The notes under the pieces are model-generated. The model saw only the letters and a program-made list of their open reading frames with translations, was not told the origin of the DNA and searched no databases. This document shows, piece after piece, positions 51,015 through 58,663 of a stretch of DNA of 64,000 nucleotides. Every line of letters begins with the position of its first letter. Within the stretch, counting starts at the first letter, position 1. The position numbers and the translations under genes were made by a program. The DNA comes from Comamonas testosteroni TK102 (GTDB taxonomy: Bacteria; Pseudomonadota; Gammaproteobacteria; Burkholderiales; Burkholderiaceae_C), in contig NZ_CP006704.1 in the NCBI RefSeq assembly GCF_000739375.1, positions 1,860,001 to 1,924,000 on the forward strand, in the 5' to 3' direction.

Positions 51015-51674
51015 ATGTGGAGACATGTGAGAGCCGTTCTTTTTGATCTGGATGGCACCTTGATCGACAGCGCTCCCGATCTGGGGGCGGCAGCGGACAA
51101 GATGCGTGTGGATCGCGGCATGCCTTCGCTGCCGCTCAATGCCTACCGCCATATGGCCGGAGCCGGGGCACGCGGAATGCTGGGCATTGCGTTCGGCATG
51201 ACGCCGGAGTCTGCAGGTTTTGCGGAAATGCGTGAGGAGTTCTTTCGCAATTACGAGCAATGCATGACCGAGCGCACCTATGCTTTTGAGGGTGTGCCGG
51301 AGCTGATCCAGGCCTTGGAGGCTGGCTCGTTGCTGTGGGGGGTGGTGACCAACAAGTCCATGCGCTTCACCGAGCCGCTGACGCGTCAGATGCCCTTGTT
51401 TGCTCAGGCTGCGGCCGTGGTGAGCGGGGACACAACGCCGCATTCCAAGCCTCACCCCGAGCCTCTGTTTGAAGCCGCGCGACGCATGCAGATCGCTCCC
51501 GAGCATTGCATCTATGTCGGCGATGATGAGCGCGATATTCAGGCGGGTGCCGCTGCGGGTATGAAAACCGTAGCAGCACGCTATGGTTACCTTGGAACGA
51601 CAGCAGATACGGCTCATTGGGGTGCCGATGCGCATATCAATTCACCCCTTGAGCTGTTGAACTTGCTGGGATGA
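51015..51674 (+). CDS. gph: Phosphoglycolate phosphatase (HAD family)
   Basis: Dephosphorylates 2-phosphoglycolate. 219 residues; HAD motif I LFDLDGTLIDSAPD, motif II VVTNKS, motif III Lys in SKPHPEP and motif IV YVGDDERDIQAG. The ATG at 51015 has AGGAG at 8 nt; a GTG at 51006 overlapping ubiG is the alternative. Its place beside ubiG supports Gph rather than another HAD enzyme. Confidence 0.9.
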   Translation: MWRHVRAVLFDLDGTLIDSAPDLGAAADKMRVDRGMPSLPLNAYRHMAGAGARGMLGIAFGMTPESAGFAEMREEFFRNYEQCMTERTYAFEGVPELIQALEAGSLLWGVVTNKSMRFTEPLTRQMPLFAQAAAVVSGDTTPHSKPHPEPLFEAARRMQIAPEHCIYVGDDERDIQAGAAAGMKTVAARYGYLGTTADTAHWGADAHINSPLELLNLLG

Positions 51675-51693
51675 GGCTAGAATAGGCAACTAA

Positions 51694-52071
51694 GGGGCTG
51701 TCCTGGTTTCGACGTGGGTTCGGGACCGGTGCGGTGCATGTCGAGCTTGAGTGATGCTCGTAAATCTCCATTCAAAAAACTAACTGCAAACGACGAACGT
51801 TTCGCACTCGCCGCTTAATCCGGTGAGCCTTGCAACAGCACGCTAGTGGGCTGGGCAAGGGGGGTAGCAATACCTCCCGGCTGCAAGGGAATTTACATTA
51901 GCTGGCTGGATACCGGGCTTCTTGGTATTTGGCGAGATTTAAGGAAGCTGGCTACCCAGACAGCGTGTGCCTGCGGGGTTTGGGTGGCGAGATTCAAAAC
52001 AGAGCACTAAACATGTAGATCTGTCCGGCGAAGGCTTACGGACGCGGGTTCAATTCCCGCCAGCTCCACCA
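51694..52071 (+). ncRNA. ssrA: Transfer-messenger RNA
   Basis: 378 nt, one-piece tmRNA. The 5' end GGGGCTGTCCTGGTTTCGAC and the 3' end GGGTTCAATTCCCGCC-AGCTCC-ACCA form the tRNA-like half (acceptor GGGGCTG/CAGCTCC with one G-U). The tag frame at 51786-51818 reads ANDERFALAA then TAA. Rescues stalled ribosomes. Its 3' end is the insertion site of the island that follows. Confidence 0.98.
52049..52071 (+). other. Presumed left attachment site of the island
   Basis: The T-arm-to-CCA end of ssrA, a favoured target of P4-type integrases. The integrase gene begins 216 bp away. No second copy of this sequence was found up to 64000, so the exact core is not defined. Confidence 0.5.
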
Positions 52072-52082
52072 TCCACCCATCC

Positions 52083-52118
52083 AAAGGGGTTCAATGAAGT
52101 TCATTGAACCCCTTTTTA
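52083..52118 (+). terminator. Terminator of ssrA
   Basis: AAAGGGGTTCAATGAA / TTCATTGAACCCCTTTTT, 16-bp stem with a 2-nt centre. Confidence 0.9.
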
Positions 52119-52287
52119 TTTTTAAAAATCAATCACTTAGATCCGATTGTGTCCAAGGTGATTTCACTGCTGCCAATGCCTGCAGGGGGAACAGGCGGGG
52201 GAATAAATACAAGAAATGCTAAATTTGCCCCCATCGTTCCCCCTTTCTCCTCTGGAGAAGGCCTTTTTTGAGAGGATTTGTTCCCCC

Positions 52288-53538
52288 ATGTTGACTGATG
52301 CGCAGTGCCGAAATGCAACCTGTTCCCCTGGGGCCAAGCGAGAGCGCTTCGCCGATTCCAGCGGCCTGTATCTTGAGGTGAGTCCTGCTGGCTCGCGCCG
52401 CTGGTTCTGGAAATATCGAAAAAACGGCAAAGAAGGGCGCTTGGCACTTGGCAGCTATCCGAAGGTCAGTCTGACGGCTGCTCGGAAAGCCCGGGATGTG
52501 GCACGGATCCAGAAGTCAGAAGGTGTTGATCCTGCCAAGGCGCGCCAAGCCGCAAAATTGGTCAATGCTCATGAGTTGGGAGATACTTTCAAGGCCGTGG
52601 CGCTTGAATGGTACGGTAAGCAGGTGCCTCGTTGGAGCTCAGGCCATGCTGAGCGGATGCTGCGTCAACTAGAGCGTGATTTGTTCCCCTGGATCGGTGA
52701 CCGGGAAATGGTGCAAATTCAGCCAATGGAGCTACTCGCAGTGCTCCAAAAAGTGGAGCAGCGTGGGGCAATGGAGACCGCAGATCGTGCTCTCATGCTG
52801 GCGCGCCAGATTTGGCGTTACTGGCTTCTGACGGCCAGCAATACACAGCGCGACATCACGGAGGGCTTGAAGGCGCGATTGACTCCATACCGAGGCAAGC
52901 ACTTCCCCGCCATTGTGGAGCCCGAGCGTTTTGGAGAGCTTCTGAGGGCCATGCACGCATACAAAGGCGGTCCTTTTGTGCGTACTGCATTATTGCTTTC
53001 CCCGTTGCTTTACCAGCGTCCTGGCAACCTTCGGACAATGGAGTGGGTTGAGTTGGATCTGGATGCTGCACTGTGGACTATCCCTAGCGCCAAGATGAAG
53101 CGCACGGTTCAGGAAAAGGAAAACGGTGAGCCACACGTTGTGCCGCTGCCCAAGCAAGCGGTGACGATGCTTCGCGAACTGCTGCCGCTCAGTGGTCGCG
53201 GGCAATATGTCTTCCCTAGCCAACGAGACCACGACCGCCCGATGTCGGATAACTCGGTGCGCACAGCTTTATATAGCCTAGGGTTTGGGGAAGAACAAAG
53301 CTGTCATGGCTTTCGGGCCAGCGCCAGAACCATGTTGGTTGACCAACTGGACCTTGATCCACTGGCGATTGAGGCCAACTTGGCACATGCCGTGAAGGAT
53401 GCCAATGGTCGTAGCTACAACCGGACGAAGTACTTGACCAAGCGCTTCGAGCAGGTGCAGCAATGGGCTGATTACTTGGATCGTTTACGCGAAGGTATTA
53501 ACGTGATCAAGATTTCGCTAGAAAACAAAGCCAAATGA
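52288..53538 (+). CDS. P4-type tyrosine recombinase (island integrase)
   Basis: Site-specific integrase of a genomic island, 416 residues from the ATG at 52288 (LTDAQCRNATCSPGAKRERF is the usual P4-integrase start; an ATG at 52216 gives an extension without similarity). The N-terminal arm-binding domain includes DSSGLYLEVSPAGSRRWFWK. Catalytic residues are Arg in YQRPGNLRTMEW, His-x-x-Arg in SCHGFRASARTML, and Tyr in the C-terminal SYNRTKYLTKR. Its position straight after ssrA indicates that the element entered the tmRNA 3' end. It looks intact. Confidence 0.95.
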   Translation: MLTDAQCRNATCSPGAKRERFADSSGLYLEVSPAGSRRWFWKYRKNGKEGRLALGSYPKVSLTAARKARDVARIQKSEGVDPAKARQAAKLVNAHELGDTFKAVALEWYGKQVPRWSSGHAERMLRQLERDLFPWIGDREMVQIQPMELLAVLQKVEQRGAMETADRALMLARQIWRYWLLTASNTQRDITEGLKARLTPYRGKHFPAIVEPERFGELLRAMHAYKGGPFVRTALLLSPLLYQRPGNLRTMEWVELDLDAALWTIPSAKMKRTVQEKENGEPHVVPLPKQAVTMLRELLPLSGRGQYVFPSQRDHDRPMSDNSVRTALYSLGFGEEQSCHGFRASARTMLVDQLDLDPLAIEANLAHAVKDANGRSYNRTKYLTKRFEQVQQWADYLDRLREGINVIKISLENKAK

Positions 53539-53573
53539 CACACAGCCCAGCGCAATAGTGCTGGGCTGTGTGT
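53538..53573 (+). terminator. Terminator after the integrase
   Basis: ACACACAGCCCAGC / GCTGGGCTGTGTGT, 14-bp perfect stem with an 8-nt loop. Confidence 0.8.
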
Positions 53574-53700
53574 CTTGCTTGTCCAAGATTTATGTATTCT
53601 GCTCGAATGTGGAGTAGATAGCCCACAAGATCGAAAGCGCGTTACAGCGCGCCACAGTGGGCCCCTCACGGTCATTGTTTCAGTATGCAAAGACTCCTAT

Positions 53701-53908
53701 GCAGCGATTGCCGCTGCTCGTAGCCGCAGCGCTTCCTAACGGTCACTGTCCCATACCGGCCATCCGAGCATCGACGCGGGCGACAACCCAGTGACGGGTT
53801 TAGGGTGTGCAGCGGACAACGATCATCAGGTGCAGGCGGATCGGTCGCAGGATGTCCGCTGTCACGTCGACGTCGTGCGAACAGGAGCTTGCGACCCGAG
53901 GCCGACAG
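53701..53908 (+). repeat. Imperfect direct repeat, left copy (R1)
   Basis: About 208 bp, similar over its length (I estimate roughly 75-80% by eye) to 54711-54911. Shared blocks include CGCTTCCTAACG, GTGTGCAGCGGACAA, GCTGTCACG and GCGAACAGG.GCTTGCGACCC. No gene is supported between the integrase and 54010; this repeat fills most of the gap. Confidence 0.75.
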
Positions 53909-54009
53909 TTGCATGACTGCTCCAAAGCAGTCGGTGGCGCACGCTGCCGTGATAGATTGCGGCTAGGGGCTGCATTAAAGTGGGTGCCTCATCACTAGGC
54001 CGCTTTTAC

Positions 54010-54555
54010 ATGGACCTGATTGCCCTCATTCTTTCATTAGTTAGCCTCGTGGGCCTTGTTGTCGCTGGTTCAATACTGCGTGGATATTTGCCTTCCTACA
54101 TCGCGGAGAAAGGCAAGAATGCTGCCTCCAAGGAGGATTTGGCTCAACTCACTGACATAGTCGAAAAAGCCAAATCATTCCATGCTGCTGAACTCGAACG
54201 CGTCAAAGCTGAGCTTTTCTCCGAAGGCCAAGTCACCGAGAGGCGTCGGCGCGTTTACGAGGAAATGTGCTCCGCACTCAGGGTATTCATTGCAGGGCAC
54301 GGTTGTACGACAGAAGTAAAAGAGCGTTTCCACGCTGCATACGCTGCAGCATGGTTATGGGCCTCCGACGATGTACTCAGCGCGCTCAACCACTTTGTCA
54401 AACTACAGGTCCAACTTGGAGCAAGTCAAGGCTCTGTCGAGGAAATTGAGCAGAAGAACGCATACACCGCCGTCATTCTTGCAATGCGTCAAGACGCTGG
54501 ATTTTCTGGCACGGGTATCAAGGCAAGTGACTATCAGTTTGTGCGGTTTGACTAA
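54010..54555 (+). CDS. Hypothetical single-pass membrane protein (island)
   Basis: 181 residues, family not recognised by name. One N-terminal membrane helix (LIALILSLVSLVGLVVAGSI) is followed by YLPSYIAEKGKNAASKEDLA, a charged coiled-coil segment (~45-90) and a helical cytosolic domain containing RVFIAGHG and AYAAAWLWASDDVLSALNHF. Membrane proteins of this kind occur as scattered accessory genes; role unknown. The ATG at 54010 lacks a strong ribosome site. A candidate attC overlaps the stop codon, and the gene lies between the R1 and R2 repeats, so it may be an integron cassette. Confidence 0.7.
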   Translation: MDLIALILSLVSLVGLVVAGSILRGYLPSYIAEKGKNAASKEDLAQLTDIVEKAKSFHAAELERVKAELFSEGQVTERRRRVYEEMCSALRVFIAGHGCTTEVKERFHAAYAAAWLWASDDVLSALNHFVKLQVQLGASQGSVEEIEQKNAYTAVILAMRQDAGFSGTGIKASDYQFVRFD

Positions 54556-54609
54556 ACGGATTCCACAACTATTCAATCAACGGCGCGTCTCTCATATTTA
54601 GCGTTAAGT
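54550..54609 (+). other. Candidate attC site (degenerate)
   Basis: GACTAAACG at the stop codon and GCGTTAAGT 60 bp downstream form imperfect ends (ACTaAACG against the complement ACTtAACG); GTTAAGT fits the integron R' core GTTRRRY. CTCATATTTAGCGTT before it resembles the end of the better site at 55005-55080. Confidence 0.4.
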
Positions 54610-54710
54610 GACAGCTTCTTTGTGTTGTCGACGACCGCTCCTGGCCGTCAGTGACCGGCAGGACGCGACCCGTTGCAGTCGTTCATGATTTGTCAGCAGA
54701 TGTCTGCTGT

Positions 54711-54911
54711 GCAGAGATTGCCGTTGCTCGTAATCGCACGCTTCCTAACGATCGCCGTCCCATATCGGCCGTTCGAGCAGCGACGCGAGGGACAGTCCAA
54801 CGACGGGCTTCAGGTGTGCAGCGGACAATGACCATCAAGAGCAGGCAGATAGGTCGCTGGATGTCTGCTGTCACGACGAGCGAACAGGGGCTTGCGACCC
54901 TGAGCAGTCAG
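54711..54911 (+). repeat. Imperfect direct repeat, right copy (R2)
   Basis: Partner of R1 in the same orientation, starting 1010 bp from it. The 519-bp gap from 54556 to 55074 contains this repeat, the two attC-like sites at its ends, and no supported gene. Confidence 0.75.
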
Positions 54912-55004
54912 CTGAAATCCCACACTCACAGGCGAAGCTCACCAAGCGCCTCAAATCTCAGTGCAGCAGCGCTTGAGAAAATAAATAGCTCTGGGCTGTT
55001 AATA

Positions 55005-55080
55005 GGCTAACGTTTGATATGAGCAGCGTCTTCAAACGGGAGGCTACTTTTAACACGTCCGCTCGATGGAAGGGTTAGGC
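55005..55080 (-). other. Integron attC site
   Basis: On the minus strand this 76-nt stretch begins GCCTAAC (R'' core RYYYAAC), whose TAA is the stop codon of the 264-residue gene, continues CCTTCCATCGAGCGGACG, and ends CTCATATCAAACGTTAGCC. From memory this closely resembles a common attC type (CCTAACCCTTCCATCGAG ... CTCATGTCAAACGTTAG) of resistance and environmental cassettes. The stop-overlapping position and orientation are those of a cassette recombination site. The R' core has one deviation (GTTAGCC). Confidence 0.7.
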
Positions 55081-55869
55081 ACTAAGCAGCGGTGATTCGC
55101 TTACGCCGTGCACGATATATCTCTTGATTTTTCCTGTCGGAGCGACTACGGCATTGGCACTCAGATGGAGAAGCCCTGGTCTGCCCAAATTATTCTCGTG
55201 AAGAGACCAAGTTATTAGAGAGCGGGTTCTTTCCGAGCTTTCAAGGCTAATACTGAATGAAACAGTTCGTCTCTCAATAAGATCGAAGAACTTTCCCCAG
55301 CCAGTGAGTGAGTTGTACTTCGTCACGTTGCCGGAAATCTCGTGCGGAGCTGGAACCGTGCTTGGTTGAAGATATTGAAGCGATTCTGCATCGAACACGG
55401 CCAACTCTTCCCCTCGAGGGCGAGCTACGGTTAGTACTATCTTTCTGTCTTGGCGGATTGGTCGGTGGATCTCTTCAAGCGGCGACTCCAGTGCAACCGG
55501 AAGTTCGCCAATAGTAGGTTCTATGCGCTTTTCGAGTGCCTTTGAATATTCGTCCGAATGGTTGAACTTTCCAACTGCTTCAGTAAATCCGTACTTGATG
55601 AAGTCGTAGAAGACGCCACTAGTGAGAGCGCCGGCTGTCCAGATCACCGCCTCGTAGACAAAGCTGCCCCGCTTTGGCGTCTCAATGTATATCTTCGCCC
55701 CGGTTGCAGCTTCGGCCCGTGTTCTAACCTCTCCATTTAAGTATGCATGAGTGATCACTGAGGTCGCGCGCGCAATTCCTCGCAACGCTACAGCAGCATC
55801 GTAGATTTCAAGCCTACCCGAATTAGCCGCCCCATGTTCGTAATGAAATTTGAGTTTTAGTTCTGACAT
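55075..55869 (-). CDS. Uncharacterised protein encoded by an integron-type cassette
   Basis: 264 residues; no named function. It opens KLKFHYEHGAANSGRLEIYD, then AAVALRGIARATSVITHAYL and IYIETPKRGSFVYEAVI, a layout seen in unnamed accessory proteins of mobile DNA. One hydrophobic stretch at ~75-95 (WTAGALTSGVFYDFIKYGFT) may be buried or membrane-associated. The remainder is beta-rich. Its codon composition is lower in GC than the host genes. The stop lies in the attC at 55005-55080. The SinR-like gene precedes it by 43 bp and the two may share a cassette. A defence role is possible but not shown. Confidence 0.65.
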   Translation of the reverse strand: MSELKLKFHYEHGAANSGRLEIYDAAVALRGIARATSVITHAYLNGEVRTRAEAATGAKIYIETPKRGSFVYEAVIWTAGALTSGVFYDFIKYGFTEAVGKFNHSDEYSKALEKRIEPTIGELPVALESPLEEIHRPIRQDRKIVLTVARPRGEELAVFDAESLQYLQPSTVPAPHEISGNVTKYNSLTGWGKFFDLIERRTVSFSISLESSERTRSLITWSLHENNLGRPGLLHLSANAVVAPTGKIKRYIVHGVSESPLLSA

Positions 55870-55912
55870 GAAATAAGGAAATACCGTTATTAATTTGATA
55901 TGAGGCTGAGGC

Positions 55913-56182
55913 CTAGAGATTTTCCTTCAGCCAAGTAGAGCATTCTGTATTGAAGCCCATCCACGCCCCTTCACCAGTGAGCTTTACTACCAACAACTCA
56001 TCATTACTGTCGATATAAGGTTTGAGGGCATCACGAATAACAGTTGATGGGCCGTCATGCTTGATGATCCACGTCGAATCTAAGCAATGCCACCATAAGC
56101 CAAGACCTTTTATCGCATCGATTAGCGCAGCATAGTCTTGCCCAGTTTTGTTGAGGTCGTACCCGATCAAGTAAGAAGCCAT
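55913..56182 (-). CDS. SinR-like small protein with possible Cas2-type fold
   Basis: 89 residues: YLIGYDLNKTGQDYAALIDA, then LGLWWHCLDSTWIIK and LLVVKLTGEGAWMGF. This matches small proteins annotated as SinR family, whose ferredoxin-like start (YLI.YDL) recalls Cas2 and VapD. No cas genes or CRISPR array are near, and nuclease activity is not implied. It is often found on mobile DNA. It starts at 56182, where the reverse strand upstream reads CATATCAGATTAGAC (56193-56207), resembling a decayed attC end. Confidence 0.7.
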   Translation of the reverse strand: MASYLIGYDLNKTGQDYAALIDAIKGLGLWWHCLDSTWIIKHDGPSTVIRDALKPYIDSNDELLVVKLTGEGAWMGFNTECSTWLKENL

Positions 56183-56244
56183 GATTTTTCCCTATATTGT
56201 CTAATCTGATATGTACAGAAGATCGATAATTGAGTGACGGCCAC

Positions 56245-56345
56245 TGGCCGGTAGCGTGAGTGCACGGATGATCCAGGAAGCGGACACTTCGAAACGCGAG
56301 CCCCGTCGATGAAGGCAGCTTTCAGTGAGGTACACGAGCTAGTGC
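56245..56345. repeat. 101-bp inverted repeat, left copy
   Basis: About 90% identical (some ten mismatches by eye) to the reverse complement of 57155-57255. Its outer end begins TGGCCGGTAGCGTGAGTGCA. Confidence 0.8.
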
Positions 56346-56400
56346 AACTGGGCCAAAAACGGCCTGTACTACTGATAGAAAGCGGCCATTGGGAATTCAA

Positions 56401-56430
56401 TCAAGCCTCCTATTACCGATTGAGGCTTGA
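56401..56430 (-). terminator. Hairpin after the 86-residue gene
   Basis: TCAAGCCTC / GAGGCTTGA 9-bp stem with a 12-nt loop; weak T tail. Confidence 0.5.
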
Positions 56431-56442
56431 CTGAAAGTGAAG

Positions 56443-56703
56443 TTAATCGAACAAGCTTTTCACAAAAGACACAGCGCCAGCCGCTACAGCTAGCGGAATA
56501 ACAACTGGGGCTGCAGCCGCTGCGACAGCCGTAAGACCAACGGCACTTGCCCCAACAGTCAGCGAGCCTGCTGCAACAGCACCAAGACCCGCGCCGAGAG
56601 TGGTTGAAGCAACAGTTCGCCCGACGCTGACTTCGTCTCCCGCAATTTTTTTTCCCAACTCGTCTCCAGCTATGCCAAGACCAACAGCTTGAGGAATTGT
56701 CAT
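56443..56703 (-). CDS. Small Gly/Ala-rich hydrophobic protein
   Basis: 86 residues beginning MTIPQAVGLGIAGDELGKKI. AAGGAAAAGGA lies upstream of the ATG. The middle and end are a Gly/Ala/Val repeat (GAGLGAVAAGSLTVGASAVG and following), a glycine-zipper-like or pore-forming type of sequence as seen in some small toxins and holin-like proteins. No family is recognised. The stop overlaps GATTAAC, attC-core-like, and a hairpin follows. Confidence 0.55.
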   Translation of the reverse strand: MTIPQAVGLGIAGDELGKKIAGDEVSVGRTVASTTLGAGLGAVAAGSLTVGASAVGLTAVAAAAAPVVIPLAVAAGAVSFVKSLFD

Positions 56704-56739
56704 TTCCTTTTCCTTAATGGTTAAGTTCAGAGGTCGCTC

Positions 56740-56765
56740 GGCATAACACGTTTATTGGTTATGCC
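56740..56765. other. GGCATAAC/GTTATGCC hairpin (possible collapsed attC)
   Basis: Perfect 8-bp inverted repeat with a 10-nt loop that contains AACG/CGTT. The ends resemble attC cores brought together by an internal deletion; a simple hairpin is an equally good reading. Confidence 0.3.
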
Positions 56766-57144
56766 TAGCAGCAAAACTAACAAGAAATTTAGCCTGAAAT
56801 CATCTGACTTTTCTCAGAGAGTTTTGTCTGTGTCCAATCATCTCCCAAAATGCATTTTGTTACAAGTCGTGTATTGCTCGAGATGAATGCAAGGGACTGC
56901 TTTAGGCACTTTTTTTGCAGTTCAGCTATGGGTAGGCTGCACCCGTTCGCGCTGAAGAAAGCTGCAGCTCAGGGTGTCTGGCGCACTGCGATCCAGCTAG
57001 TTTCCGGTTTGAGTCGCATAGTGGATGCCAGGCCGGATAGCAGGTCAACGTCTAGTATCGGCAGCATCAGTCACAGGCTTGCCAAATCAGCGGCGGCAGC
57101 CAGCTTGAGGCAGTCGGCCAAGCAGCCTTCGCGAAGGGCTACTC
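56766..57144. other. Island region without supported gene
   Basis: No reading frame here has a ribosome site or recognisable family. Composition is mixed and the sequence looks like decayed accessory DNA. Confidence 0.4.
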
Positions 57145-57255
57145 CTGGCCGGTAGCACTAGTTCGTGTACCTCGCTGAGAGCTGCCTTCTTCAGTGGGGC
57201 TCGCGTTTCGAGGTATCCGCTTCCTGGCTCATCCGTGCACTCACGCTACCGGCCA
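57145..57255. repeat. 111-bp MITE-like element, contains the right inverted-repeat copy
   Basis: Ends TGGCCGGTAG and CTACCGGCCA are perfect 10-bp terminal inverted repeats. The 101 bp from 57155 match 56245-56345 in reverse orientation. No coding capacity. Confidence 0.6.
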
Positions 57256-57363
57256 ATACCGGACCTTTCTTAGGTCTGCGACTAGGATCGAGACTGCCTC
57301 AGAAGTGCAGATGTTCAACAGTACGTGCTGGTATACGTAATGACCAACCCAAGGAGCCTCCTT

Positions 57364-57840
57364 ATGGTTCATCTTGTCGGACATAAATTGAAGTACTCGG
57401 TCGTACAGTGGTCCTACGACTGGGATCCATCGCTTTTTGACTTGCTCGAACGTATGCCGGAGTTAGTGATCGGGCGACATGTGGTCATTGCGTCATGTGA
57501 CAGCGGCAAGTACAAGCCGTCCGAGGCTGAGCTGGAGGCCGGTTGGGAGGTCGCGGATGGATTTGCTGTGAGTCCCAAAATCACCGCCGTATCCGAACTG
57601 CCTATGCCAGGTTTTGATGAGTGGTACGTGTATGAAGAGCGTCCGATGCCAAGGTTCTATCGCTCATCGGTTAACCGTTTCGGCTTCGCGCCGCTGCCGC
57701 CGGATAAAGCTACTGATTTTTGGGCTCAAGTTGAGACCGCATTGCCGCTGCATGTCTTGGGTGCCGGTACTCCGACCATGTTTGTCGCAACGCGGGACAG
57801 AATTTCATTCGACCGAGCATTGAAGCTTGGTGACTTCTGA
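57364..57840 (+). CDS. Hypothetical cytosolic protein (island)
   Basis: 158 residues, family not recognised. The start at 57364 is set by AAGGAG at 7 nt. Sequence is soluble and mixed alpha/beta, with YSVVQWSYDWDPSLFDLLER, IGRHVVIASCDSGKYKPSEA and a conserved-looking tail LPLHVLGAGTPTMFVATRDR. Alone on its strand, with an attC-like sequence directly after the stop, so it may be another cassette gene. Confidence 0.65.
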   Translation: MVHLVGHKLKYSVVQWSYDWDPSLFDLLERMPELVIGRHVVIASCDSGKYKPSEAELEAGWEVADGFAVSPKITAVSELPMPGFDEWYVYEERPMPRFYRSSVNRFGFAPLPPDKATDFWAQVETALPLHVLGAGTPTMFVATRDRISFDRALKLGDF

Positions 57841-57895
57841 CTAACCACCCTCGGCCAGCTGTAGACACTGACTTCAGCTCATGACCGGACCACCT
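57835..57895 (+). other. Candidate attC remnant after the 158-residue gene
   Basis: GACTAAC overlaps the region of the stop codon; TCGGCCAGCTGTAG and CTTCAGCTCATGACCGG pair imperfectly with extra unpaired bases, as in attC folds. The distal R' core is not clear. Confidence 0.3.
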
Positions 57896-58663
57896 TTAGA
57901 TGAATCTGGCGTCTGATAGGGCAAAGGGCAAGTGTGTCTGGAGTCAGCCATCAACAACTACCAAGTCGAAGGTTTTCTCCATGTCCAGGAGAGACCGCGT
58001 AGGGTCGACACGAGCCTGTCGGGGGCACGGAGAAACGGCCCTTCGAGCCAGTACGCGGCAAACCGCACAATCGAGCGGCCGGTCCTGAGGGTGAAGCGGC
58101 CGTTCAAGACAGGCCGTGTTCAACGGCTGGTGTTGGCCTTTGCTGCCGCTCAGGTGTTGGGCCATGAATGACTCAGACCAGCCTGAAGCAGTCCAAGGTG
58201 GTGACGCTGGCTCATGGCCAGTAGCTTGGTTCACGGATGCGCTACGCGTGATCTCTAGCGCTTCCACCGGCTGGTCGGCCGCATGGACGCCGTCGGCTTT
58301 GCGGTTATGGCATAGCTTGCTCTACCAGGCGTAGGCCTGGGGTGCTTCGCCACCTGGACCAGGGGCAGTCCAGACTACGTCATCCAAACGATGCGGTATT
58401 CAGGCCAGTGAGGCTTAGTGATGATTCCATCCGCGAGAACAGTCGAGACTCCCGAAGTATGTTCTGGGACTTCTTATCTCAGCCACTCGGGCGCAGCACC
58501 GCTGAGCAACGTTAGAGTGCAGTTCCTGTACACGTATACGCATGGGAAGGCCTGACGCCTACCCTTTTTAGATCAGCCGAGTTCCCGTGGATTTTGGGAG
58601 AAGCCATGCACAGACAATGTTGCCCCAATAGAGACCAAAGGAGCGTCAATAGCTGACGCAGTT
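57841..58663. other. 823-bp island gap without supported gene
   Basis: Apart from the attC-like remnant at its left end, I see no gene. Small frames lack ribosome sites and families. GAGCAACGTTAGAGTG at about 58502-58518 resembles an attC R' end. AAAGGAG occurs at 58637 but is 20 bp from the next start. Confidence 0.4.

Noticed and set aside
53672..53998. Small frames on both strands inside the R1 repeat
   Set aside because: The frames are not conserved in the R2 copy, so coding is unlikely.
55913..56182. Cas2 gene of a CRISPR-Cas locus
   Set aside because: Only fold-level resemblance in the first residues; no Cas1, no repeats with spacers, and the rest of the sequence is SinR-like.
56850..57155. 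A 101-codon frame in the island gap
   Set aside because: No ribosome site, Arg/Ser/Ala-rich composition typical of random frames, and it runs into the MITE-like repeat.
57944..58267. A 107-codon minus-strand frame
   Set aside because: No ribosome site or family; it overlaps sequence that looks like decayed noncoding accessory DNA.
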